In this document: positions 57,023 through 64,000 of the stretch, piece after piece
Position numbering within the stretch: position 1 is the first letter of the stretch
Layout: each line of letters opens with the position of its first letter
Assembly: GCF_021010575.1 (NCBI RefSeq)
Contig: NZ_JAJNAG010000021.1
Span: forward strand, 1 to 64,000
DNA length: 64,000 nt
Origin: Limnobaculum eriocheiris
GTDB lineage: Bacteria > Pseudomonadota > Gammaproteobacteria > Enterobacterales > Enterobacteriaceae
Direction: 5' to 3'
The notes under the pieces: generated by a model
What the model was told of the DNA's origin: nothing
The model's input: the letters and a program-made list of their open reading frames with translations, nothing else
Databases searched by the model: none
Position numbers and translations under genes: made by a program

Positions 57023-59023
57023 TTGCAGGTAAAGCGTTCGCTAACAATCAAGCAGATGTCGCTAGTAACGGTAGTTGCTCTGGCGACAATTTGTATTTTC
57101 ATTGTAATACAAATGTTTGATTTTATTCAGCAACGCAAAGAGGTTTACCACATTCAACTCGATAATATTGGCTATTCTGTTTCTCAGCCTCTGGAGAGGG
57201 CGTTGTGGGATAGAAACATGCACGAGATCCAACGGGCGTTGGATAATTTGATGGAGCTGGATTTTTTAACCAAAGCCAATTTAATTGTGAATGCTGAACT
57301 GATTTCGGTTCATAGTCAGCGCGGGCCCAATGGTAAAGTTCCCCGGCTGGCAGAAAAGCTGTTGTCTCTGCCGATTGTTTCGCTGATTCCTCTCTACTCC
57401 CCGGATTACAATGCCATCGACCCTCAGCCAATGGGTTACCTGATACTGGAAGCGGATTCCTACAAGCTTTATCAATATACCCTGAAGCGATTTTCTACTC
57501 TGCTGGTAGCCTATTTGCTGCTGGCTTTTATGCTCTCTATTGCTATTAGCTGGTGTCTTAATCGTTTGCTGGTTTATCCACTGCGCGCGATTGCTGACGA
57601 TCTACGCACCCTACCGGTAGAGAGTATTCAGTATCATCAACTAACCCTTCCCCGGCACCATCAGGATGATGAACTGGGAGTACTGGTTCGTAGCTATAAT
57701 CGTAATCAACAGGCGTTGGTACAGGCGCATCACCAACTGACCCGAATGAGTACCAGGGATTCCATCACCGACTTGCCCAATTACACGCTGTTTCAGGAAC
57801 TGTTAAAACAGCAGTTGGTCAATAGTAGCTATGAAAAACAGCCGTTTAGTTTGCTGTTCATTGATTTAGATTTTTTTAAAGAGATCTATCAGGCATTGGG
57901 GCAAGAGCAGGGGAATCGTGGTTTAATTGATGCGGTTCGACGCATGCGAGAAGTGCTGGGTGAACATACTCTGCTGGCAAGACTCCATGGGGAAGAATTT
58001 ATTGTACTTAGCAAATCGCTGGAAAGTCCGCTACACGCGATGCAACTGGCCAAACGTCTGGTGAGAAATATTACCTTACCTCTCAGCATTGATGAGTATC
58101 AATATCAGCCGACGGTCAGTATCGGTATTGCTCAATATCCCAACGATGGTGAAGAACCTGATGAGTTAATTGCCCACGCTCAGGCAGCAATGCTATTAGC
58201 GCAGCAGCGGGGGAAAAATCAGGTTTTATTCTTTGAGCCGGATATGACCAATAACATTCAGCAGCGATTGATTATGGAGAGCGAAGTGGTTCGCGGCATG
58301 AAAGAGAACCAGTTTCGTATTTATCTCCAGCCTCAGGTGGATATGGCCACTGGTCAACCTTATGGCGCTGAAGCGTTGATCCGTTGGCACTACGCTGACA
58401 ATGATATTCGCTATCCGGGGGATTTCATTCCATTAGCCGAAGAGACCGGGTTGATCCTTGAATTAGGGGCGTGGGTGCTGGAGGAGGCCTGCTCTACCCT
58501 TGCTCACTGGAAGCAACAGGGGATCCCTTTGACGTTATCGGTCAATCTATCGGCGTTGCAGTTACAGCAGCCTGATTTAATCAGGCAGTTAAGCCGATTG
58601 TGCAAGCGCCACGATTTCTGCCCCAACAAGTTAATTCTGGAATTGACGGAAACGGCAAATATTTATGATTTGAGGGCTGTGTTGCCAACATTAATAAAAA
58701 TGCGTAATTTAGGCATTTCTATTGCACTGGATGATTTTGGCACCGGTTACTGCAATCTTAATTATCTCAGCCACTTACCCGTTGATGAGCTAAAAATAGA
58801 TAAGAGCTTTGTGGATGGATTACCGGATGATGACGAGCTGGTACAGATCGTTAATTCTATCGCCCACGTTCTTTCTCTAAAGGTGGTGATCGAAGGAGTG
58901 GAGACCCAGCAGCAGGTTGACTGGCTATTGGCACACGGTATGCATTTTGCTCAGGGTTATTTTTTCTCTCGTGCGCTTCCTTATGAAATGTTTAAGGAAA
59001 AGTACCTGTCTTCCTATTATTAA
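57023..59023 (+). CDS. hmsP: Membrane GGDEF-EAL protein, c-di-GMP phosphodiesterase of the HmsP/PdeK type
   Basis: 666 residues. Membrane segments at about 12-32 and 158-180 flank a periplasmic sensor domain; a HAMP-like linker follows, then a GGDEF domain with the signature replaced by H322-G-E-E-F (so probably no cyclase activity), then a complete EAL domain: E450 in AEALIRW, NLSA, LELTET, DDFGTGY, KIDKSF and EGVET. It should hydrolyse c-di-GMP and so limit cellulose synthesis by BcsA. Position after bcsC matches yhjK/pdeK of E. coli and hmsP of Yersinia. The start is TTG at 57023 with GGAGAT at good spacing; the N-terminus RSLTIKQM fits HmsP, and the next ATG would cut into the first helix. 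Confidence 0.92.
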   Translation: MQVKRSLTIKQMSLVTVVALATICIFIVIQMFDFIQQRKEVYHIQLDNIGYSVSQPLERALWDRNMHEIQRALDNLMELDFLTKANLIVNAELISVHSQRGPNGKVPRLAEKLLSLPIVSLIPLYSPDYNAIDPQPMGYLILEADSYKLYQYTLKRFSTLLVAYLLLAFMLSIAISWCLNRLLVYPLRAIADDLRTLPVESIQYHQLTLPRHHQDDELGVLVRSYNRNQQALVQAHHQLTRMSTRDSITDLPNYTLFQELLKQQLVNSSYEKQPFSLLFIDLDFFKEIYQALGQEQGNRGLIDAVRRMREVLGEHTLLARLHGEEFIVLSKSLESPLHAMQLAKRLVRNITLPLSIDEYQYQPTVSIGIAQYPNDGEEPDELIAHAQAAMLLAQQRGKNQVLFFEPDMTNNIQQRLIMESEVVRGMKENQFRIYLQPQVDMATGQPYGAEALIRWHYADNDIRYPGDFIPLAEETGLILELGAWVLEEACSTLAHWKQQGIPLTLSVNLSALQLQQPDLIRQLSRLCKRHDFCPNKLILELTETANIYDLRAVLPTLIKMRNLGISIALDDFGTGYCNLNYLSHLPVDELKIDKSFVDGLPDDDELVQIVNSIAHVLSLKVVIEGVETQQQVDWLLAHGMHFAQGYFFSRALPYEMFKEKYLSSYY

Positions 59024-59290
59024 GAAAATCGATATTGCCGTGAAGTGGTGCATTCACGAGATTGTTAATATTGTTAATAAATATCCGATCGCCAATTAAC
59101 AAAGATAAAAAAGTACCGATTAACCAAATTTTGACCATAAAGTACGTAAAACCAGCAGTTGTGATGCGATCCAGTTCATGTTTCTGATTTTTCCCCATTG
59201 TTTAATCAATAAATTAATATCCATAGTGTTAATTGGATGTTATTTTCCTGCGCTCTACACCGTGTTGCTAATAAAAATAAGGAAAGCATC
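59024..59290. other. Intergenic region upstream of dctA
   Basis: 267 bases, AT-rich, with the dctA promoter by position. A 68-codon minus-strand frame (58992-59198) with one hydrophobic stretch overlaps the hmsP end; I do not regard it as supported. TGTGA at 59160 lacks a proper second CRP half. Confidence 0.5.
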
Positions 59291-60568
59291 ATGAAATTGA
59301 ATATTTTCAAATCACTTTATATTCAGGTGTTAATTGCAATAACGGTTGGGGTACTGTTGGGGCATTTTTATCCTGATATTGGTGCGTCAATGAAGCCGTT
59401 AGGTGATGGCTTTATTAAGCTGATCAAAATGATTATCGCACCGATTATCTTCTGTACGGTTGTGACAGGTATTGCCGGGATGGAGAGCATGAAGGCCGTA
59501 GGTCGTACCGGCGGCATCGCGTTACTCTATTTTGAAATCGTGAGTACATTAGCCCTGTTGATTGGTCTGGTCGTGGTAAACGTGATCAAACCAGGCGCAG
59601 GAATGAACGTTGATGCGTCACTGCTGGATGCCAGCGCCGTTACTGCTTATGCAGACGCCGCTAAATCACAAGGTATTGTTTCATTCCTGTTAGATGTCAT
59701 TCCTGGCAGCGTAGTGGGCGCATTTGCCAGTGGTAATATTCTTCAGGTATTGCTGTTTGCTGTGCTGTTTGGTTTTGCCCTGCATCGTCTGGGAGAAAAG
59801 GGTCAGTTAGTGTTTAACGTAATTGACAGCTTCTCCCGCGTTATTTTCGGCATTATTAATATGATTATGCGCCTGGCACCTATTGGGGCATTTGGTGCAA
59901 TGGCCTTTACTATCGGTAAATATGGCGTAGGTTCTCTGGTGCAGTTAGGGCAGTTAATTCTGTGCTTCTATATTACCTGTGTGCTGTTTATCGTGCTTGT
60001 CGTTGGTGCTATTGCCAAAGGCTTTGGTTTCAGCATTTTCAAATTTATCCGTTATATCAAAGAAGAGCTGCTGATCGTTCTGGGTACTTCCTCTTCTGAG
60101 TCAGTATTGCCAAGAATGCTGGATAAAATGGAGCGTTTAGGTTGTCAGAAATCGGTAGTAGGGTTGGTTATTCCAACGGGATATTCGTTCAACCTCGACG
60201 GAACATCCATCTATCTGACCATGGCGGCAATCTTTATCGCTCAGGCCACCAATACAGAAATGTCTGTGCTTAACCAAATCACGCTGTTAGTGGTGTTATT
60301 GCTGTCATCGAAAGGGGCGGCAGGGGTAACAGGCAGCGGCTTTATCGTACTGGCTGCAACCATCTCTGCGGTGGGCCATTTGCCACTGGCCGGGCTGGCG
60401 TTAATTCTGGGTATCGACCGCTTTATGTCAGAAGCCCGTGCGTTAACTAACCTGATCGGTAACGGTGTTGCAACCGTGGTTGTTGCTAAGTGGTGTCGTC
60501 AGATAGACGAAGAAAAATTACACGCGGAATTAAACAATCAGGGCTCGAAAACTACCTCGGCTGTCTGA
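59291..60568 (+). CDS. dctA: C4-dicarboxylate:cation symporter DctA
   Basis: 425 residues, SLC1/DAACS family with eight helices and two re-entrant loops. It starts [23 protein letters not shown] and has [14 protein letters not shown] and [16 protein letters not shown], the substrate- and cation-binding signatures. It takes up succinate, fumarate and malate aerobically. The ATG at 59291 has AAGGAAAG upstream; the 18 extra codons from 59237 are not family-like. It complements the anaerobic carrier DcuB in this window. A terminator follows. Confidence 0.97.
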   Translation: MKLNIFKSLYIQVLIAITVGVLLGHFYPDIGASMKPLGDGFIKLIKMIIAPIIFCTVVTGIAGMESMKAVGRTGGIALLYFEIVSTLALLIGLVVVNVIKPGAGMNVDASLLDASAVTAYADAAKSQGIVSFLLDVIPGSVVGAFASGNILQVLLFAVLFGFALHRLGEKGQLVFNVIDSFSRVIFGIINMIMRLAPIGAFGAMAFTIGKYGVGSLVQLGQLILCFYITCVLFIVLVVGAIAKGFGFSIFKFIRYIKEELLIVLGTSSSESVLPRMLDKMERLGCQKSVVGLVIPTGYSFNLDGTSIYLTMAAIFIAQATNTEMSVLNQITLLVVLLLSSKGAAGVTGSGFIVLAATISAVGHLPLAGLALILGIDRFMSEARALTNLIGNGVATVVVAKWCRQIDEEKLHAELNNQGSKTTSAV

Positions 60569-60589
60569 TTATTAACTTCGTTTAGAAGA

Positions 60590-60623
60590 ATCCTCGCCTT
60601 AAGGTTAAGGTGGGGATTTTTTT
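60590..60623 (+). terminator. Terminator after dctA
   Basis: ATCCTCGCCTTA (60590-60601) pairs with TAAGGTGGGGAT (60606-60617) over 12 bp with two G-T pairs and a 4-base loop, followed by a run of T. Confidence 0.88.
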
Positions 60624-61003
60624 ATTTACGGGAGGGAGAAAATGTAATTGCCATCGAATTTAGTCATCAAAATTGACATGGATAGGATAAGACGCAATTA
60701 AACTTTTACCGATGTGGAAATAAAACGTTTCTCAGATATAATTTCATATGCAATGAAATTGTTTGTTTTATAATCAAGTGTTGCTTCATTTCTTTCCGAC
60801 GGCTTGCTGCTGGCGGTATTCTCTGCATAATGTCTCTATTTGCAAGTTAGCCATCAGTTTTATTATTTAAATGATAGTAGCATTAAGTGATATCTCGACA
60901 GCCTGCTTCTTTCAATAACAAAAACGACAAGGATGCAAATATCAGCTGTCAGACAACCACATGATGTTGTCAGGTTGATATAAGCAGTAAATGAGGTTTC
61001 AGT
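60624..61003. other. dctA-yhjJ intergenic region
   Basis: About 380 bases. AT-rich, with the yhjJ promoter by position. An imperfect hairpin can form around 60940-60980 (TATCA...TGATA, with CAAC...GTTG inside). No gene is recognisable. Confidence 0.5.
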
Positions 61004-62443
61004 ATGCATAGTAAGTATTTGTGGTCCGCTTTAGGTGGATTGGCGTTGATGATGGCGGTAACTGCTCAGGCAGAGCCATTAAAAGCCGATCCAGCATGGC
61101 AGGAAGGAAAGTTAGAAAATGGATTTAAATGGCAAGTACTTGCTACTCCACATCGGCCCAGCGATAAGATTGAAGTCCGTTTAGAAATCAATGCTGGTTC
61201 TCTGCAGGAGAGTATTCCTCAGGTGGGTTTCTCCTATCTGTTGCCACGTCTGGCAACGTCTTATACCGAACATTTTAGCAGTGCTGGAATGCAGGCTCTG
61301 CTTCCCCAAATACTTCCCGATGCCGAACCAAAATATCTGGTGGAAGTCTCCTATGATTACACGCGTTACAACCTGAGTTTGCCAAATAACCGACCAGAGA
61401 TATTAAAAGAGGCATTCAGTTGGTTATCTGACGCGGTAAATCGCCCAACGGCGACCAATGAACAAATTCAGGCCATTCGCAGTGAGTTTACTTCACCCTT
61501 GGTGATGTTACCGTCCGGGTTGAATGATGCCTGGTGGCGCTATCGCATTAAAAATTCGCCGTTAGTGGGCCACGAGCCAGGGCAAACTATTGCTGCTGAT
61601 GCGACCGCAGAGCAGTTGGGTGAGTTCTACAGTAAATGGTATACCCCGGATGCGATGACGCTGTATGTGGTTGGTAATGTCGATCGCCGGGTGTTAAACG
61701 ATCAGATTAATAAGGCCTTTGGTGGCTTAAGTGGTAAGCGAGAAACTCCGGCAACTATCGCAGCACTCAGTGCATTACCACCAACCCCGGTGAGTTTTTC
61801 ATCTCAGGGGGTGACAAAAGATCGGATTAAACTGGTATGGGACGATCCATGGCATCCGGTGGTAACGACCGAATCACTGGAGCGCCAGTGGTTAGGCATG
61901 ATCGCCAATGACATGATTGAAAATCGTCTGAATCAGAAACTCGGGCGTACCGTACTGAAAGGCGAACCGCTTAATATTGAGTGTCAGGTGCAGTTTCAGC
62001 GCTATAAATGCAATATGACGCTGGATGTGCAGCTATCTGCGCTGAAAAGTAGTATTAAACAACTGGGAACCGAGCTGGTAAAACTGGATAAAGAAGGTAT
62101 TACCGACGCTGAGTTGAAAGCTTTAGTTGCAACGCAAAAAGAGCAGTTGAATAAGGCGATTGCTACCTACGCCAAAACCGATACCACTGAGATTATGAAC
62201 CAACGTTTGTTGATCCAAAAAAGCGGTTCTATTGCGGTGGATCCAGAATCTTATCAGCAGCTGAATCAGAAGTTTCTTAACGGGCTGACCACAACGGATA
62301 TTAACGCCCGCATTCATCAAATACTCACTATTAAACCAACCATTGTGCTGACTCAGCCAGCCGGTGAGCCAGAAGAGAATGTTAAAGTATTAGCGGATTT
62401 ACTGGATTCCATCATGACGCCAAAGGCGGAAGAAGCAAAGTGA
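61004..62443 (+). CDS. yhjJ: M16 peptidase-like periplasmic protein YhjJ
   Basis: 479 residues with a signal peptide (LALMMAVTAQAEP). M16 (insulinase-family) fold: EVRLEINAGSLQES at the N-terminal half and FYSKWYTPDAMTLYVVGNVD in the linker region, followed by a second M16-like half. The HxxEH zinc motif is absent; the matching stretch reads VGFSYLLPRL, so catalysis is unlikely. This is also a known trait of E. coli YhjJ. Function unknown. It lies between dctA and convergent kdgK, the E. coli order. Confidence 0.93.
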   Translation: MHSKYLWSALGGLALMMAVTAQAEPLKADPAWQEGKLENGFKWQVLATPHRPSDKIEVRLEINAGSLQESIPQVGFSYLLPRLATSYTEHFSSAGMQALLPQILPDAEPKYLVEVSYDYTRYNLSLPNNRPEILKEAFSWLSDAVNRPTATNEQIQAIRSEFTSPLVMLPSGLNDAWWRYRIKNSPLVGHEPGQTIAADATAEQLGEFYSKWYTPDAMTLYVVGNVDRRVLNDQINKAFGGLSGKRETPATIAALSALPPTPVSFSSQGVTKDRIKLVWDDPWHPVVTTESLERQWLGMIANDMIENRLNQKLGRTVLKGEPLNIECQVQFQRYKCNMTLDVQLSALKSSIKQLGTELVKLDKEGITDAELKALVATQKEQLNKAIATYAKTDTTEIMNQRLLIQKSGSIAVDPESYQQLNQKFLNGLTTTDINARIHQILTIKPTIVLTQPAGEPEENVKVLADLLDSIMTPKAEEAK

Positions 62444-62462
62444 TCTTATCTCTATAGAGAAC

Positions 62463-62502
62463 AAAAAAGCCCCGGGCTGAAATTCAGCGCCGGGGCTTTT
62501 TT
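62463..62502. terminator. Bidirectional terminator between yhjJ and kdgK
   Basis: A perfect 13-bp outer stem AAAAAAGCCCCGG / CCGGGGCTTTTTT, extended inward by GCTGAA/TTCAGC with one bulge. A-rich and T-rich flanks let it serve both convergent genes. Confidence 0.95.
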
Positions 62503-62515
62503 ATTGCGCCTTTTC

Positions 62516-63448
62516 TCAGACTGCTGGCATCGCATCCAGAGGAATAATCGCCCCACGATACTGAATAACCGTACTGGCAGTCAGGTGGCCACGTTTAATG
62601 GCATCAGCCACATTTCCACCCTGTAAGCGAACTGCAAGATAGCCGGCACTGAAAGAGTCACCGGCAGCAGTTGTATCAACCACTTTCTCTTTAGCCAGTT
62701 TAACAGCGGGAATCTCTACGCGATCGCTACCGGTAGCAGCGATACAGGAGTCGGCACCGCGCTTAATGATGATTTCGCTAACACCCAGTGCCTGAGTACG
62801 GGTGATGACGTTTTCGTAAGGCTCTTCGCCCCACAGCGCATCTTCATCATCCAGAGTCAGAAAGGCAATATCGGTGCAGCAAAGTACATCATGATAGACC
62901 TGCTGTGTTTCTTCACGGCTTTGCCACAGGCGCGGGCGATAGTTGTTATCGAAAATAACTTTACCCCCGTTACTACGGCAGGCTTTCAGCAGTTTGATGA
63001 GTTTCTGACGGCTTTCCGGATTGAGGATCGCAACGCTAATACCGCTTAAATAGATATAGTCAAAATGCGCCAGCTTTTGGCAAATTTCATCAGACTTATC
63101 GCGGGTCAGCCAGTAACGCGCCGCGGCATCGTTACGCCAGTAATAGAACTTACGCTCGCCGGTATCATCGGTTTCGATGTAATAGAGGCCTGGCATTTTG
63201 TCATCCAACTGCTGGATTAAATCGGTTTTAACCTTCTCTTTTTGCCAGGTGGTCAGCATTTGAGCGCTGAAAATATCGGTTCCCAGTGCGGTAATATAGT
63301 GCACTGCCAGCTTATCGTCCGGTACCTGGCGGGCGATATAGACAGAGGTATTCAAGGTATCTCCGCCAAATCCACGGCTGACATTGTTTTCTTTTTCAGA
63401 GAGTTCGATCATGCATTCGCCGATAACGGCAATCTTTTTGGTGGTCAT
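62516..63448 (-). CDS. kdgK: 2-dehydro-3-deoxygluconate (KDG) kinase
   Basis: 310 residues, PfkB/ribokinase family. Phosphorylates KDG to KDPG in pectin and hexuronate breakdown. N-terminal KIAVIGECMIELSE, FGGDTLNTSVYIAR for sugar binding, and DTTAAGDSFSAGYLA with the catalytic Asp and ATP anion hole. A KdgR-type operator lies about 76 bases upstream. Convergent with yhjJ. Confidence 0.97.
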   Translation of the reverse strand: MTTKKIAVIGECMIELSEKENNVSRGFGGDTLNTSVYIARQVPDDKLAVHYITALGTDIFSAQMLTTWQKEKVKTDLIQQLDDKMPGLYYIETDDTGERKFYYWRNDAAARYWLTRDKSDEICQKLAHFDYIYLSGISVAILNPESRQKLIKLLKACRSNGGKVIFDNNYRPRLWQSREETQQVYHDVLCCTDIAFLTLDDEDALWGEEPYENVITRTQALGVSEIIIKRGADSCIAATGSDRVEIPAVKLAKEKVVDTTAAGDSFSAGYLAVRLQGGNVADAIKRGHLTASTVIQYRGAIIPLDAMPAV

Positions 63449-63523
63449 GGTGTGGCATCCCAGTCTTAATTATATTGATCATTGGGATTAGTTTTATAAC
63501 TTAACCGGGGATAGTCAAGAAAA

Positions 63524-63545
63524 AATAAAACATTGTTTCAATTAT
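63524..63545 (-). promoter_or_regulatory. KdgR operator upstream of kdgK
   Basis: The core AAAACATTGTTTCA with flanking AAT...ATTAT matches the KdgR box (a dyad of the form GAAAC-N4-GTTTC) almost fully. kdgK is a known KdgR-repressed gene in E. coli and pectinolytic enterobacteria. Confidence 0.82.
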
Positions 63546-63567
63546 TGTGGAGTGACGCTTTTTTAGT

Positions 63568-63588
63568 AAAAAACGGGTGCCTGTCCCG
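63568..63588 (-). terminator. Weak terminator after yhjD
   Basis: On the minus strand CGGG-N7-CCCG is followed by six T. The stem is only 4 bp, so strength is doubtful. Confidence 0.35.
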
Positions 63589-63622
63589 GTTGTTGACACA
63601 AGGATATACGCACAGCGATCCG

Positions 63623-64000
63623 TTATGCCGATGGTGTTTGAGCGTTACTGGTCTCAGGCTTCTTTTGGTTTTCCTGCGCGGTGGCAATCCAGGCGGCGCA
63701 GAACAGGGTTAAACGGGCAAAGAAGTAGAAAAATGCCAGTAAGCCAATAATAGAACCAAATGCCGCACCAGAGGGGGATTTCGCCAACTGCGGTAAGGTA
63801 ATCGTCATAATGAATTTGATGATTTCAAAGCCGATGGCCGCCAGCAACGTACCTTTTAGCAGCGCTTTAAGGTCAGGGCGTTGTTTTGGCAGCATCCAGA
63901 ATATCCACAGAAACATAAAGTAGTTAGCAGTAATAGAAACCGTCAGAGCAATGAGCGTTAATGCTGGTCTGAGCCAGACGATGTCTCCCAGCCCCAAGGC
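63623..64000 (-). CDS. yhjD: Inner membrane protein YhjD, C-terminal part (YihY/BrkB family)
   Basis: The frame is open to the window edge, so the 5' part is outside; about 126 residues are visible. It has hydrophobic segments (LTLIALTVSITANYFMFLWIFWML, LAFFYFFARLTLFCAAW), the family motif SPSGAAFGSIIGLLAFFYFFAR, and a hydrophilic tail. It matches E. coli YhjD, an inner-membrane protein implicated by suppressor mutations in transport of Kdo-free lipid IVA. In E. coli yhjE, yhjG and pdeH lie between it and kdgK; here none do. Confidence 0.9.
   Translation of the reverse strand, partial: ALGLGDIVWLRPALTLIALTVSITANYFMFLWIFWMLPKQRPDLKALLKGTLLAAIGFEIIKFIMTITLPQLAKSPSGAAFGSIIGLLAFFYFFARLTLFCAAWIATAQENQKKPETSNAQTPSA

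Noticed and set aside
59160-59180. CRP site upstream of dctA (TGTGA...)
   Set aside because: The second half-site reads CCAGT instead of TCACA, too poor to call.
58992-59198. 68-codon minus-strand frame with one hydrophobic segment between hmsP and dctA
   Set aside because: It overlaps the hmsP coding end antisense, has no clear ribosome-binding site, and resembles nothing I know; an alternative 34-codon frame on the same strand is equally unsupported.

Overview
The window is chromosomal DNA of a member of the Enterobacterales. The basis is gene order (coaBC-dut-slmA, rpmB-rpmG-mutM, coaD-waaA, hldD-waaF-waaC, secB-gpsA-cysE-trmL, cpxPRA-fieF-pfkA, the bcs operon followed by pdeK/hmsP-dctA-yhjJ-kdgK), a tRNA-Pro that looks identical to E. 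coli proM, and a conserved CpxQ small RNA. The order is not that of E. coli: pyrE is missing beside slmA, grxC between yibN and secB, kbl-tdh beside hldD, sbp-cdh beside pfkA, and bcsE/bcsF beside bcsG. A WaaE/WabG-type LPS core cluster replaces the E. coli K-12 type. A deeper-branching family such as Budviciaceae (Limnobaculum, Pragia, Budvicia) is my guess, not a proven placement.

Layout. (1) 1-9840 is accessory: the 3' part of a CdiA/FhaB-type contact-dependent toxin with an EndoU nuclease tip and its MafI-family immunity gene, an anaerobic C4-dicarboxylate unit (dcuB plus class I fumarase), and a decayed membrane-bound gluconate dehydrogenase operon (GMC flavoprotein remnant plus intact triheme cytochrome c). 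(2) 9861-14966 holds housekeeping genes: slmA, dut, coaBC, radC, rpmB, rpmG, mutM. A near-consensus LexA-type dyad and an unassigned 33-codon ORF lie ahead of radC, and a structured leader precedes rpmB. (3) 14967-28351 is the LPS core cluster: coaD, two GT2 enzymes of the WaaE type, waaA, several GT4 enzymes, a NodB-like deacetylase on the opposite strand, the O-antigen ligase, waaC, waaF and hldD. The middle (20996-24393) is markedly AT-rich. (4) 28407-36090 holds yibQ, envC, gpmI, yibN, secB, gpsA, cysE and trmL. (5) 36144-43846 holds the Cpx envelope stress system with a perfect CpxR box and the CpxQ sRNA, then fieF, pfkA (with a Cra-type operator), tpiA, yiiQ and fpr. (6) 44052-59023 holds tRNA-Pro(UGG) with a clear promoter and terminator, then the cellulose genes bcsG and bcsRQABZC, followed by a GGDEF-EAL protein of the HmsP/PdeK type. 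(7) 59291-64000 holds dctA, yhjJ, kdgK with a KdgR box, and the 3' end of yhjD.

How the genes work together. DcuB with fumarase serves anaerobic fumarate metabolism, while DctA takes up C4-dicarboxylates aerobically. HldD, WaaF, WaaC, WaaA, the other transferases and WaaL build and cap the LPS core. BcsR/Q/A/B/Z/C make and export cellulose, BcsG decorates it with phosphoethanolamine, and HmsP probably lowers the c-di-GMP that activates BcsA. CpxA/R senses envelope stress, with CpxP and CpxQ as output.

I see no insertion sequence, CRISPR array or prophage. I found no clearly new multi-gene system. The best leads are the LexA-type site and small ORF before radC, the EndoU/MafI toxin module, the orphan gluconate dehydrogenase cytochrome, and the rpmB leader.
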